From positions 1 through 39,802 of the forward strand of contig NZ_JBHSHQ010000059.1 in the NCBI RefSeq assembly GCF_042652985.1: DNA of 39,802 bases, in the 5' to 3' direction. This document shows positions 25,033 through 33,670 of this stretch, piece by piece. Position 1 is the stretch's first letter; every line of letters starts with the position of its first letter. The position numbers and the translations under genes are program-made. The notes under the pieces were generated by a model. It was not told the origin of the DNA. It searched no databases and saw only the letters and a program-made list of their open reading frames with translations. Source of the DNA: Ruoffia tabacinasalis (GTDB lineage: Bacteria > Bacillota > Bacilli > Lactobacillales > Aerococcaceae).

Positions 25033-25719
25033 CTATTTGTTATTATCTGTATCTAAGCGCAACTCGCCGTCTTCCATGTAATACACTTTATCACAATATT
25101 TGATGAGTCGCTCATCGTGAGTTACCATGATTGTTGCTTTTTTCTGTTCCTTTGTTTGCTTAGCTAGTATTTCAACCACTTCAAACGCACGACTCGAGTC
25201 CAAACTAGCTGTTGGCTCATCGGCTAAAATCACTGACGGATCATGGAACAAGGCACGCGCAATCGCTACACGTTGGCGTTCTCCACCTGAAAGGTCGCTC
25301 GGATATTTATCCCGTAAGTCCGTAATATCTAATTGTTCTAATAAGGAATCCACTCGATCTTTTTCGAATGCCTTTTTTTCGATTTTATTCACAAGACGCA
25401 ACTGATCCTCAACTGTTAGGAAAGGTATTAAGTTAGATGCTTGTAGGATAAAGCCGATTTCTTTAAAGCGTAGCTTCGTTCTTTTCTTATCATTCTCTTC
25501 ACTGAACTTGTTGCCATTAATCAAGACTTCCCCTTTACTAGGCGCTTGAAGGCCTCCAATAATCGTTAGAAATGTACTCTTACCTGAACCACTTGGTCCG
25601 ATAATCGCAACAAATTCTCCCTCTTCAACCGAAAAGTTCGTATCTTTTAAGGCTGTAATCTCTTTACGTCCATCATCGAATGTTTTGGACACATTTTTTA
25701 CTTCAATTGCTTTCTTCAT
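25033..25719 (-). CDS. ABC transporter ATPase of the MacB/HrtA type
   Basis: A 228-aa ATPase with Walker A GPSGSGKST (41-49), Q-loop ILQASNL, signature LSGGERQRVAIARAL, Walker B VILADEPTASLD and the switch His in MVTHDERL. It powers the permease encoded 10 bases upstream. The pair plus a divergent TetR regulator resembles the heme efflux system HrtBA with HrtR of Lactococcus. Antimicrobial peptide or other lipophilic export is an alternative. The substrate cannot be read from the sequence. Confidence 0.92.
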   Translation of the reverse strand: MKKAIEVKNVSKTFDDGRKEITALKDTNFSVEEGEFVAIIGPSGSGKSTFLTIIGGLQAPSKGEVLINGNKFSEENDKKRTKLRFKEIGFILQASNLIPFLTVEDQLRLVNKIEKKAFEKDRVDSLLEQLDITDLRDKYPSDLSGGERQRVAIARALFHDPSVILADEPTASLDSSRAFEVVEILAKQTKEQKKATIMVTHDERLIKYCDKVYYMEDGELRLDTDNNK

Positions 25720-25729
25720 CTAATCCCTC

Positions 25730-26824
25730 CTATCCAATCGCTTCTAGCGGATCAATTTTGGCTACCGTTCTCACTGAGAAGAACGCGCCTAATAAGGCAA
25801 ACAAGACAATTAACACGGTTATAATTAAGATAAAGTACATATTAAAGGCAAATGGCACCGTACTTGGTAATACCAGAGCTGTCCCCATCGTAAGCAACAA
25901 GCCAACTGCTACACCAATGACTGATAAGATAAAGGTCTGGCTTACAACGGATGTCGCAATGTACTTGGTTGAAATCCCTTGGGCTTTCATCACACCAAAC
26001 ATGCTTGATTTTTGAACCGTCAACACATACATGAATATCCCAATCACAACTGCCGCAATAATAATTAAGAAAATAATCATCAGCCCAAATGTTAATACTT
26101 GTGCGGTATATCCAGGTATTTCTTCAATATATTCAGAAATTGGTGACAATTCTAGGTCTTCATTATCCAACTCGACACTATTTAAATCATCATCACGAAT
26201 AATAAAGGCACTCACACGCCCTTCATCCGAATCATCAATTGCTTCGAACCGCACGTCTTGGTATGTTGAAACAGTTGTGTATAGTACCGGAGCGACATTG
26301 AATTTCGCGTTGTCGGTAAAACCAACGACTTCAACTTGCTCATCATTTCCCGCAAGATTTAAAACGTCACCAATTTCAATACCAAACTCTTCGTGGATAC
26401 TAATATCTGCCACAACTTGAAAGTCTTCTTGAAACATCTCACCTTCAACGATATTTGGTGCAATAAATTGCTCTGAATCAATTCCGAAGAATGTCACTGA
26501 AATTTTATTCTCTTCTTGTTCAGCTTCAGTCTGATTATCGCGACTTACAACACTTGCAGTTTTTCCTAGAACGGCTATCTCGTCAGCTTCAATATCATTG
26601 ATTAAACCTTGTGGCATCATTGACATATTAATATTTGAATTGGCTTCGTCTGCCAATACAATTGCTTGTGCTTCCCATTTATCCACACTTGTTCGGTTAT
26701 CTTGAGCCAAACCGAAGGCTAAGCCAGTTAAAAAATAAACTAAATAACTCACTAATACTAATACACCGACGATTAATGAAAAACGCGTCTTGGCGTATTT
26801 AATTTCTTTCCAAGCTAAAAACAT
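25730..26824 (-). CDS. ABC transporter permease of the FtsX/MacB/HrtB type
   Basis: A 364-aa permease with one N-terminal membrane helix (about 17-38), a large extracytoplasmic MacB-like domain (about 40-240) and three C-terminal helices ending in VRTVAKIDPLEAIG, the standard FtsX-family tail. The N-terminus (WKEIKYAKTRFSLIVGVL) is similar to HrtB-type permeases. It is transcribed with the ATPase gene. The palindromic operator 26 bases upstream of its ATG suggests tight repression by the divergent TetR protein. Confidence 0.9.
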   Translation of the reverse strand: MFLAWKEIKYAKTRFSLIVGVLVLVSYLVYFLTGLAFGLAQDNRTSVDKWEAQAIVLADEANSNINMSMMPQGLINDIEADEIAVLGKTASVVSRDNQTEAEQEENKISVTFFGIDSEQFIAPNIVEGEMFQEDFQVVADISIHEEFGIEIGDVLNLAGNDEQVEVVGFTDNAKFNVAPVLYTTVSTYQDVRFEAIDDSDEGRVSAFIIRDDDLNSVELDNEDLELSPISEYIEEIPGYTAQVLTFGLMIIFLIIIAAVVIGIFMYVLTVQKSSMFGVMKAQGISTKYIATSVVSQTFILSVIGVAVGLLLTMGTALVLPSTVPFAFNMYFILIITVLIVLFALLGAFFSVRTVAKIDPLEAIG

Positions 26825-26849
26825 ATCTTCACCTCTAATTTTATATTTA

Positions 26850-26867
26850 ACTTATCACGTGATAAGT
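26850..26867. promoter_or_regulatory. Perfect 18-bp palindromic operator for the TetR regulator
   Basis: ACTTATCACGTGATAAGT is fully self-complementary. It lies in the intergenic region between the permease and the divergent TetR gene, 26 bases from the permease start, where it could block transcription of the transporter. TetR dimers typically bind such 15-20 bp palindromes. Assignment to this regulator is by position. Confidence 0.75.
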
Positions 26868-26967
26868 ATATCAATCAATTTTTTCACATGCAAGATATAT
26901 TTTTGGGATTCACCTAGTAAATTCTCGATTTCGATGTATAATATTAAAGAAGGAAGGAGCGAGTATA

Positions 26968-27534
26968 TTGACCTCTAAAGAGATCTCAACGAGACAAATG
27001 ATTATAGATACTGCCCGTAAAAAATTTATGACCAACGGTTACAAGGCAACTTCAACGCGTCACATCGCAAAAGAAGTAGGGATTACCCAGCCGAATCTCT
27101 ATCATCATTTTCGAAATAAAGAGACTTTATACATTTCCGTCCTAGAACAACTCGGAGATGAAGTGAATATTCAACTGAATTATATTGCCCATAACAGTCA
27201 TTTATCATTACATGAGCGTCTCAACCGTATGACCCGCTACCTCCAAGATAACGATCCCGTCGATATCTATACAATGATGAAAGATATGGAATCTGATTTA
27301 TCTGATGAGAGTAAGACCAAATTGTACACTATCTTCTTAAATGGCTACAAACAACCTTTTGTAGATTTGTTTAAGGAAAATTTGACGAAGCTACGTCCGG
27401 ACCATACTGCTGAGGAAATCGCTTCGCATTATTTTATAGTGATTGCCCCTTACATCAGCCCAGACATGCAACGTTATCAATTCGTCTCGATAGAAAGTAT
27501 TGTCGATTTATTTTTACATGGAATTAAAATTTAA
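26968..27534 (+). CDS. TetR-family transcription regulator
   Basis: A 188-aa regulator with the N-terminal TetR HTH (TSTRHIAKEVGITQPNLYHHFRNKETLY, about residues 29-56) and a helical ligand domain with no family-specific motif I recognise. The start is TTG at 26968 with AAGGAG about 8 bases upstream. It is divergent from the ABC exporter and most likely represses it. Its ligand would be the exported compound; heme is a guess from the HrtR-HrtBA arrangement. Confidence 0.88.
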   Translation: MTSKEISTRQMIIDTARKKFMTNGYKATSTRHIAKEVGITQPNLYHHFRNKETLYISVLEQLGDEVNIQLNYIAHNSHLSLHERLNRMTRYLQDNDPVDIYTMMKDMESDLSDESKTKLYTIFLNGYKQPFVDLFKENLTKLRPDHTAEEIASHYFIVIAPYISPDMQRYQFVSIESIVDLFLHGIKI

Positions 27535-27540
27535 AAAAAG

Positions 27541-27573
27541 AGAAGCGCCTGGATAGATTCCAAGTGCTTCTTT
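27541..27573. terminator. Bidirectional terminator between tetR and the DUF2130 gene
   Basis: AGAAGCGCCTGGA pairs with TCCAAGTGCTTCT (with G-T pairs), with A and T runs on the two sides. It lies between convergent stop codons. Confidence 0.85.
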
Positions 27574-27575
27574 TT

Positions 27576-28841
27576 TTAATTTAATGCATCAAATTTCGCT
27601 TTCATTGTTGGGTTCTTTCTCACTAATTTCTTAACCGTTAAGTCATCCGCTTTGTTATTGGCTAATCGCAAGTTGTTTTCGGAAGAGACTAAGGCATCTT
27701 TTGTTTTTTGCAGATGCGTAATCGTCTTATCAATTTCATCAATCGCTGTTTTGAACTTTCGACTTGCCAGGTCATAATTTCTAGCGAATGCCGACTTGAA
27801 TGTATCGAGATCCTCTTCAAAATTTGTTATATCGATATTTTGTTCACGCATCAAAGCTACTTCTTGCTTGTACTCTAGCGAATTCATCGCTGCGTTTCGA
27901 AGGAGTGTAATAATCGGGATAAAAAATTGTGGACGAATCACATACATCTTCTCATATTCATACGATACATCAACAATTCCATTATTATAGAGTTCATTAT
28001 CAGATTCTAACATTGAGACAAGAATCGCATATTCACATTTTTTGTCATTTCGGTTTTTATCTAGTTGCTTAAAAAAATGCTCATTCTTTTTCTTCGTTGC
28101 CGTTTCATCGCCTTCATTTTTCATCTCAAACATAATCGAGATAATTTCATTGCCGTGCTCATCGTTCTCACGATAAATGTAGTCGCCCTTACTTCCGGAT
28201 TTAATATCGTTATCCTTACCAAACTCTGCGTTTTTGAAAGCTGTCATTCGAAGGCGGTTAAACTCAATTTCACAATGCTGTTCTAAAGTTTCACCAACCA
28301 TTTTAGTCGATTGCTTCGCCTTAAAATCTTTATAAAATGCAATTGTCTCGTCTTTTAATTTCATTTCTGTTTCGTATTTTTCCTTAACTGAGTTTAACTC
28401 TAATTCCCGTTCCTTTTCCTGAAGCGTCATCTTAGACTCTAACTCCATCAGCGCTTTTTCTTTAGCTGCATTGCTTTCTGACAATTCAAGTTTCTTCTCA
28501 TTTTCAATCGCTTGAATTCGCGCATTCAACTCAGTCAATTCTCTATCTTTTGCCGCTAAAGCTTTTTGTAGTTCGAGTTCTTTGTCTTTTTCTAGCGAAG
28601 CGGTTTTATTCTCCAGATCAGCGATAACTTTATCTTTTTCTGTAATTTGCTTGTCAAAGGAATTCTTCGTCTTTTCCTCAATTAGAGCTAAATTACTCTT
28701 ATGTTGGGCGTTGATCTGCTCGAGTTTTTCATGAATCTCTTCATTAAATTCTTTTGTTCGAACTTGGGCTAAAATATCTGCATACCCCGCTTCGTCAATC
28801 GTAAATAGTGTCCCGCAGTGGGGACATTTAATTTCATTCAT
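27576..28841 (-). CDS. DUF2130 coiled-coil protein with a nuclease-like domain
   Basis: A 421-aa protein. The N-terminus has one zinc-ribbon-like half site (CPHCGTLF), followed by a long charged coiled coil (about 30-175). The DUF2130 domain (about 178-330: KMVGETLEQHCEIEFNRLRM, SGSKGDYIYRE, IMFEMKNEGD, KCEYAILVSMLE) has the D-x(n)-ExK arrangement of PD-(D/E)XK folds, although nuclease activity has not been settled to my knowledge. A second coiled coil ends the protein. I chose the ATG at 28841 because AGGAGG is 8 bases upstream. Its 5' end borders the large palindrome array. Confidence 0.8.
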   Translation of the reverse strand: MNEIKCPHCGTLFTIDEAGYADILAQVRTKEFNEEIHEKLEQINAQHKSNLALIEEKTKNSFDKQITEKDKVIADLENKTASLEKDKELELQKALAAKDRELTELNARIQAIENEKKLELSESNAAKEKALMELESKMTLQEKERELELNSVKEKYETEMKLKDETIAFYKDFKAKQSTKMVGETLEQHCEIEFNRLRMTAFKNAEFGKDNDIKSGSKGDYIYRENDEHGNEIISIMFEMKNEGDETATKKKNEHFFKQLDKNRNDKKCEYAILVSMLESDNELYNNGIVDVSYEYEKMYVIRPQFFIPIITLLRNAAMNSLEYKQEVALMREQNIDITNFEEDLDTFKSAFARNYDLASRKFKTAIDEIDKTITHLQKTKDALVSSENNLRLANNKADDLTVKKLVRKNPTMKAKFDALN

Positions 28842-28906
28842 CAAAATACCTCCTGTAATTCTAACTAATTGTTATACCATTATACTAAAATTTAAGATGC
28901 GGTGGG

Positions 28907-29564
28907 AACTTGAGTCAAACAGCAATCAATTTGGCTTGAGTTGGCCGAACTCGAGACAAACCGAAATCCATTTGGCTTGAGTTGAGCTAACTCAGGACAA
29001 ACCGCAATCTCATTTGGCTTGAGTTGACCCAACTGAGGACAAACCGTAATCCATTTGGCTTGAGTTGACCGAACTTAGGACAAACCGCAATCTCATTTGG
29101 CTTGAGTTGACCCAACTGAGGACAAACCGTAATCCATTTGGCTTGAGTTGACCGAACTTAGGACAAACCGCAACTCCATTTGGCTTAAGTTGACCGAACT
29201 TAGGACAAACCGCAACTCCATTTGGCTTGAGTTGAGCTAACTCAGGACAAACCACAAGTCCATTTGGCTTGAGTTGGCCGAACTCGAGACAAACCGCAAT
29301 CTCATTTGGCTTGAGTTGACCGAACTTAGGACAAACCGCAATCTCATTTGGCTTGAGTTGACCGAACTTAGGACAAACCGAAATCCATTTGGCTTGAGTT
29401 GACCGAACTTAGGACAAACCGCAATCCATTTGGCTTGAGTTGACCCAACTGAGGACAAACCGTAATTCATTTGGCTTGAGTTGAGCTAACTTGAGACAAA
29501 CGGCAACTCCATTTGGCTTGAGTTGACCGAACTTAGGACAAACCGCAATTCCATTTGGCTCAAG
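28907..29564 (+). repeat. Intergenic palindrome array B (16 units)
   Basis: Sixteen tandem copies of the imperfect palindrome, period 41-42 bp. Right-arm core CATTTGGCTTGAGTT is almost invariant. The left arm AACTnnGGACAAACCG and the preceding 5-nt linker vary together: GACCG with AACTTAGG, GACCC with AACTGAGG, GAGCT with AACTCAGG, GGCCG with AACTCGAG. Central spacers are 4-6 nt (AAT, AATCT, AACTC). The outermost half-units at both ends are diverged. The array fills the space between the DUF2130 gene start and the NERD gene stop. Confidence 0.93.
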
Positions 29565-29577
29565 ACGACCCACTATC

Positions 29578-30492
29578 TCATATTTGAATATCATAATACA
29601 AGCTGCTCGTCGCACCAATTATCTTATATCGACTTGTTAGGGCTCTAGAAATTGTTCGTTCGCTGATTAACTTACCACAAAACTCATAGATATTACGTCG
29701 TGTCAGCATTTTCGGGTGGTCGTAATACAAGTAGCGTAATTGGTAAGCGGTTCGCAGTGCTGCTTCGTGCTTATGTTCGGTTGTTAAGCAGCTACGACAC
29801 TTTATGCTTTTATACTTAGATTGCGTTTCAAAACTTCCGCATGCTTTACAAGTAATACCTTTTCGCAATTCAGCAAACGATTCAAGTGGCAATGATTTCG
29901 GTACAAAAGGCGACGTTGCTTGATGTTTTTTCAAAACTCGAGACACACGATCGAGCTTTTGGTTCGATAGGGGGTAATCATTTCTTTCGCGAAACTTTCG
30001 TATAAATCGCTGCAATTGATTACGCATAACAATGTCGAATTCATTACCATGGTCCAATCGCACATCACTATGCTCATTAATAAACACCATCGCGCCAACT
30101 ACTTTTATCTCTGGGCTCACTTCGGCAGCAATGTGGCGAATCCGATTCAACCGATGATTCATTTTAGCAACTTGATCGTCACTCATCAGACGCCCGTTAA
30201 TATAACATTCTCTATCCTTATACTCAAAAAGACCATGATAATTTTTCACTTCTATAACAAGCCACTCTTGCTCAGAAATCACTAACATATCCGCTTCCAA
30301 GAGCTTGCCGTGATTAAACCAATAATTCGAAACATAATGCCAATGCTCACTACCGTACTTTTTGAACCACTCCAATTGCTCATTCTCTCCTCGAAAGCCC
30401 TGCTCTAAATTATAAAACTCTTTCTCCATCTCTTTACTTAAAAGTGCTTCACGAGTTCCACAAATTAATAACTGTTCCAACTTTTTACTCAT
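29578..30492 (-). CDS. NERD-domain protein with C-terminal zinc ribbon
   Basis: A 304-aa protein. The NERD (nuclease-related) domain covers about 30-150 and shows the PD-(D/E)XK-like core: GENEQLEWF, LLEADMLVISEQEWLVIEVKNYHG (Asp, then ExK in EVK) and VVGAMVFIN. It continues with a helical segment and a four-Cys zinc ribbon at about 215-240 (CKACGS and CRSCLT). Many NERD proteins act on nucleic acids, but the function is inferred. A GGAGG ribosome site is present. Its stop codon lies 14 bases from array B. Confidence 0.8.
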   Translation of the reverse strand: MSKKLEQLLICGTREALLSKEMEKEFYNLEQGFRGENEQLEWFKKYGSEHWHYVSNYWFNHGKLLEADMLVISEQEWLVIEVKNYHGLFEYKDRECYINGRLMSDDQVAKMNHRLNRIRHIAAEVSPEIKVVGAMVFINEHSDVRLDHGNEFDIVMRNQLQRFIRKFRERNDYPLSNQKLDRVSRVLKKHQATSPFVPKSLPLESFAELRKGITCKACGSFETQSKYKSIKCRSCLTTEHKHEAALRTAYQLRYLYYDHPKMLTRRNIYEFCGKLISERTISRALTSRYKIIGATSSLYYDIQI

Positions 30493-30784
30493 TTAAAATT
30501 TTCACCTCCATATATAGATACGTAAAAAACACTGAATCCCATTTTTATTTTTTTAAAAAAGTTAAATAAAATAAGCCACATAAAAAGCAGACTTTAAAAA
30601 CCTAATAATATTGTTAAAAAATATTCTAGTTTTAATATAATTCAAATAAGCGCATATGTTCAGTTCCCATTCAAAATACATTCTTACAAAAAATTATCCA
30701 CTAAATATAATAATTTATAGCAATATTTGAGTCACTAGAGTATTATATAATTATATTAAAAAATTGTAACCTGGATGTTTTTTC

Positions 30785-30934
30785 ATGAAAAATGCAAAAG
30801 TAACAATCACATTTTCAGGTAAACTTTAAGTTAAATCAGATGATACTGGCGGCTTAGTGAATGAAGAAATTAAAGACAGAGCCATGGAAGAAATTGCCAA
30901 CGATATTAATTTTATTATATTTATCATCTGTTAA
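30785..30934 (+). pseudogene. Small ORF remnant with an internal stop in a 500-bp AT-rich gap
   Basis: The frame from the ATG at 30785 encodes MKNAKVTITFSGKL, a TAA at 30827-30829, then VKSDDTGGLVNEEIKDRAMEE and onward to a stop at 30932. The charged pattern after the stop looks protein-like, so a base change may have broken a small gene of about 45-50 residues. There is no good ribosome site. The rest of 30493-31001 is very AT-rich and shows nothing else I can identify. Confidence 0.45.
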
Positions 30935-31001
30935 TTTACTTAAAATTTAACTTATTACAATTTAATTATAATTAACAAATTTTAACTAAGGAGGACATAG
31001 T

Positions 31002-31265
31002 ATGAGTATGGATTATGACGCATGCGCGAATTTACTTAAATCAATCAGTCATCCAATCAGGCTTTCACTCGTGAAGGTGTTATCTGACTGTGAAGAAATG
31101 AGTGTGGGCTCGATTCAAGAAGTCTTAGACTTACCGCAATCGACTGTCTCACAACAATTAATGAAATTAAAACAAGTAAATGCTGTATCAACACGCCGAG
31201 AAGGAACGAGAATTTACTACAAATTGATTGACCCCCGTATAAAACAAATCATTGAAATACTATAA
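31002..31265 (+). CDS. ArsR-family transcription regulator
   Basis: An 87-aa winged-helix repressor. The HTH is VGSIQEVLDLPQSTVSQQLMKLKQVNAV, followed by the wing RREGTRIYYKL. It lacks the ELCVCDL metal site of ArsR. It has two Cys (residues 8 and 29) that could respond to thiols or metals, but this is speculation. GGAGG lies 8 bases before the ATG. It is located 91 bases upstream of the DegV gene, with no other target nearby. Confidence 0.88.
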   Translation: MSMDYDACANLLKSISHPIRLSLVKVLSDCEEMSVGSIQEVLDLPQSTVSQQLMKLKQVNAVSTRREGTRIYYKLIDPRIKQIIEIL

Positions 31266-31356
31266 TACTCGTCATTTATAGAATTCCTTTAGCCGTTACA
31301 TTGTGGTATTATGAACTAAAGTTCACTTATCAATTCAATAACCTATGGAGGCTATT

Positions 31357-32212
31357 ATGACAAAATTTATTATTACCGCTGAAAGCGGATCTGATCTACC
31401 CAAAGAGCTAGTCGAACGTTACGGTGTACGCATCATTCCTATGCACGTCACAATGGGAGATGAGACACGCCCGGATGGAACTTTCCCAGTTAAAGAAGTC
31501 TTTGATTTCTATGAAAAGACTGGCACACTGCCTAAGACGGCTGGAAGTACACCTGACGACAATGCAAAATGCTTCCGTCAAATTTTTGAGGAATATCCAG
31601 ATGCACATATTATTCATATTGCATATTCTGCAGTAACAACCGTCTCATTTAACGCAGCTAAAATTGCTGCGGAAGACTTTGAAAATATTCATCTCGTTGA
31701 CAGCAAAAATGTGACGATTGGCCAAACTGCCATTATCAAAGCAACTGCTGAATATATTGAACATCATCAAGACGCAAGTCCTGAAGATATCATTGCCTTT
31801 GTTGAAAATATTCGCGAACGTACGCGTTTTATATTTTTACCAAATACATTGTTATATCTAAAAGCCGGTGGACGCGTATCAAACTTAGCTTTTCATGGTG
31901 CTTCACTTCTTAATATTCACCCAACCATTGTCATCGAAGATGGTTACTTAGTATCAGGGAAAAAATACCGCGGTAACTTTGACCGTTGCATAAAAAAAAT
32001 GATCGCTGATTTCTTTAACACTCACACCCGGAGATCCAGAAACAGTGATGGTCGGTGGATCTCCGGGTGTGAGTGATGAAAATAAGGATTTAGTGTACAG
32101 TCTGTTAAGCCAACACAATGCGAATACAGATCAATGGTTTGACACTGGAGCAGTTATCTCAAGTCATGGTGGACCTGGTGCGATTGGTCTTCTAGGAATT
32201 GAAAGAGAATAA
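31357..32212 (+). pseudogene. DegV-family fatty-acid-binding protein, disrupted by an inverted repeat
   Basis: The first 220 or so residues are a normal DegV protein (TAESGSDLPKELVERYGVRIIPM, AGSTPDD, FLPNTLLYLKAGGRVS), which binds a fatty acid for the FakA kinase. At about 32019 the frame leaves ADFFN and reads HTRRSRNSDGR to a stop at 32074. The correct C-terminus is readable in the +1 frame from about 32033: DPETVMVGGSPGVSDENK, ending GGPGAIGLLGIERE at 32212. The disrupted part is one arm of a perfect 20-bp inverted repeat. GGAGG precedes the ATG at 31357. Confidence 0.88.
32019..32075 (+). repeat. Perfect 20-bp inverted repeat inside the DegV gene
   Basis: CACTCACACCCGGAGATCCA (32019-32038), a 17-nt loop, and its exact complement TGGATCTCCGGGTGTGAGTG (32056-32075). 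The right arm is native DegV coding sequence (GGSPGVSD). The left arm replaces expected coding sequence and shifts the frame, so it is a copied inverse of the right arm. Confidence 0.95.
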
Positions 32213-32222
32213 TTACGAAAAC

Positions 32223-32248
32223 AAAACCCACTCAGCCGAGTGGGTTTT
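32223..32248. terminator. Bidirectional terminator
   Basis: AAAACCCACTC, AGCC, GAGTGGGTTTT: a perfect 11-bp stem with a 4-nt loop between the convergent DegV and TerB-like genes. Confidence 0.9.
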
Positions 32249-32249
32249 A

Positions 32250-33650
32250 TTAGTCTAACTCAGAAAAATCATTCTCAACAAGTTCATTTAATTCATCAAT
32301 ATAAAATTCATCGACAACAATCGCGTCACCTTCAACTACAACTACCTGATCTTCAAAAGCATCATATAGAAATTGATTCACGGCATGAATAAAGGCATTG
32401 AGTAACGTCCCATTTTCTCGACAAGTTTCTGTCACTTCAGTCACGCTGAGTGATGTTTCCTTTACAAGTCGTCTCACAAATTCCTTGTAAGTTTGATTTT
32501 CATCTACTGGTTGGTCCTTAGCTTCAGTCACTTCACTCACTTCGACTTCAACTTGCTCTTCTTCTTCAGAATCATCTTCACCTACAAAATCACTAATCAT
32601 ATTCACAACTGAAGATAAGTCTTTTTGTGAATCGGATATTTTTGTTGGATTTAATCGGATAACTTTAGGTTGTTTCTTCGTTGCGACTTCGATCAGTGAA
32701 GCATTGTGAGCCATAATTGCTTCAAATACCGCCTTACGGAAGCGACGGCTAAGATTGTCCTCATCGGCCTCAACTTTAATCTGACGCATTTTGTGTTTTT
32801 TCCGAATCGTATTTTCTGCTATTTTTAATAAGGATGACATGAAGCGATGATATTTATTCTCAGCAGATGGGTTTAAAGGACGCTTCACAATACGGTAAAT
32901 AAACCGATTGCGTTTATCACTGCGCGTGGGTCCCTCTTCCCATTTGTCAGAAGTAATAATTTCCCAATAGTTTAAATAGAGGGAAACAATCTCATCTTTA
33001 TGCTCACCTAGCCAAGGTTTTGTTGTCCTTGGTGTGGTTGATTGCATAATATTTAATTGCACTTGGGTCATGTCGTTTTCCTCACGGTACTTCCCGTCCA
33101 TGTCCCACCACACTTCTTCTGTCCCGTATTCAGTTAGTCCAAATAACTGACGAAATTCAGGACTTGCAGGTGGTAATTCACTTAAAAATGTCTCCATGAC
33201 AGCACCGATGACATTTAAATCCGATGGTTCAAAGGCTTGTTCAAGTAAATAAGTATCGTAACTTGAATAGGTGTCATAACTAGGTAGGTAATGATAAATA
33301 ATATGTGTGCGTAAATACTTAAACAAGGCTTGGAACAAGTAATTGTTATCAAAGGCATAGGTCGTTGATCGTCGCATAAATTTCCTTAAGTTTTTTCGTC
33401 TCTTTTCAAAGTGGTGTTCTAACGCTTTCATGACTTCCAAATATAAAGAAGTCACAAGGTCTTGAAACTCACTCGAATAGACTAACTCATCATAATAACG
33501 GTCGACGTCAACAAATTCTAGCCAATCAATCTCTTTATCAATTGGTTTCGCAAATTGGATTTTCTCCGGGATCTCATCGGTTACATCAAATATATCTTCA
33601 AGATTATTACTTTTCCAATTTTTAATGGCGTCATAACGAATGAATTTCAT
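32250..33650 (-). CDS. TerB-N/TerB-C type protein of the BrxD-helicase module
   Basis: A 466-aa soluble protein. The N-terminal two thirds (about 1-330) look like TerB-N and helical regions (WLEFVDVDRYYDELVYSSEF, FQALFKYLRTHIIYHYLPS, YRIVKRPLNPSAENKYHRF). An acidic linker (GEDDSEEEEQVEVEVSE) precedes a C-terminal domain (about 385-460: FVRRLVKETSLSVTEVTET, LLNAFIHAVNQFLYDAFEDQVVVVEGD) that I take for TerB-C. I chose the ATG at 33650 because GGAGGG is 7 bases upstream; a longer ATG at 33674 overlaps the helicase stop as ATGA. It is the last gene of the three-gene operon. TerB-type proteins are linked to stress and DNA-processing systems, but this protein's role is not known. Confidence 0.72.
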   Translation of the reverse strand: MKFIRYDAIKNWKSNNLEDIFDVTDEIPEKIQFAKPIDKEIDWLEFVDVDRYYDELVYSSEFQDLVTSLYLEVMKALEHHFEKRRKNLRKFMRRSTTYAFDNNYLFQALFKYLRTHIIYHYLPSYDTYSSYDTYLLEQAFEPSDLNVIGAVMETFLSELPPASPEFRQLFGLTEYGTEEVWWDMDGKYREENDMTQVQLNIMQSTTPRTTKPWLGEHKDEIVSLYLNYWEIITSDKWEEGPTRSDKRNRFIYRIVKRPLNPSAENKYHRFMSSLLKIAENTIRKKHKMRQIKVEADEDNLSRRFRKAVFEAIMAHNASLIEVATKKQPKVIRLNPTKISDSQKDLSSVVNMISDFVGEDDSEEEEQVEVEVSEVTEAKDQPVDENQTYKEFVRRLVKETSLSVTEVTETCRENGTLLNAFIHAVNQFLYDAFEDQVVVVEGDAIVVDEFYIDELNELVENDFSELD

Positions 33651-33670
33651 CGAACACCCTCCTTTCAAAA

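Noticed and set aside
29010..29618. Short ORFs over the palindrome arrays (repeated CPELVELKPNG- or FVLSWSNSSQM-like peptides)
   Set aside because: The open frames come from a 42-bp period with no stop in several frames, so they mirror the DNA repeat. There is no ribosome site, and the frames run across unrelated arrays.
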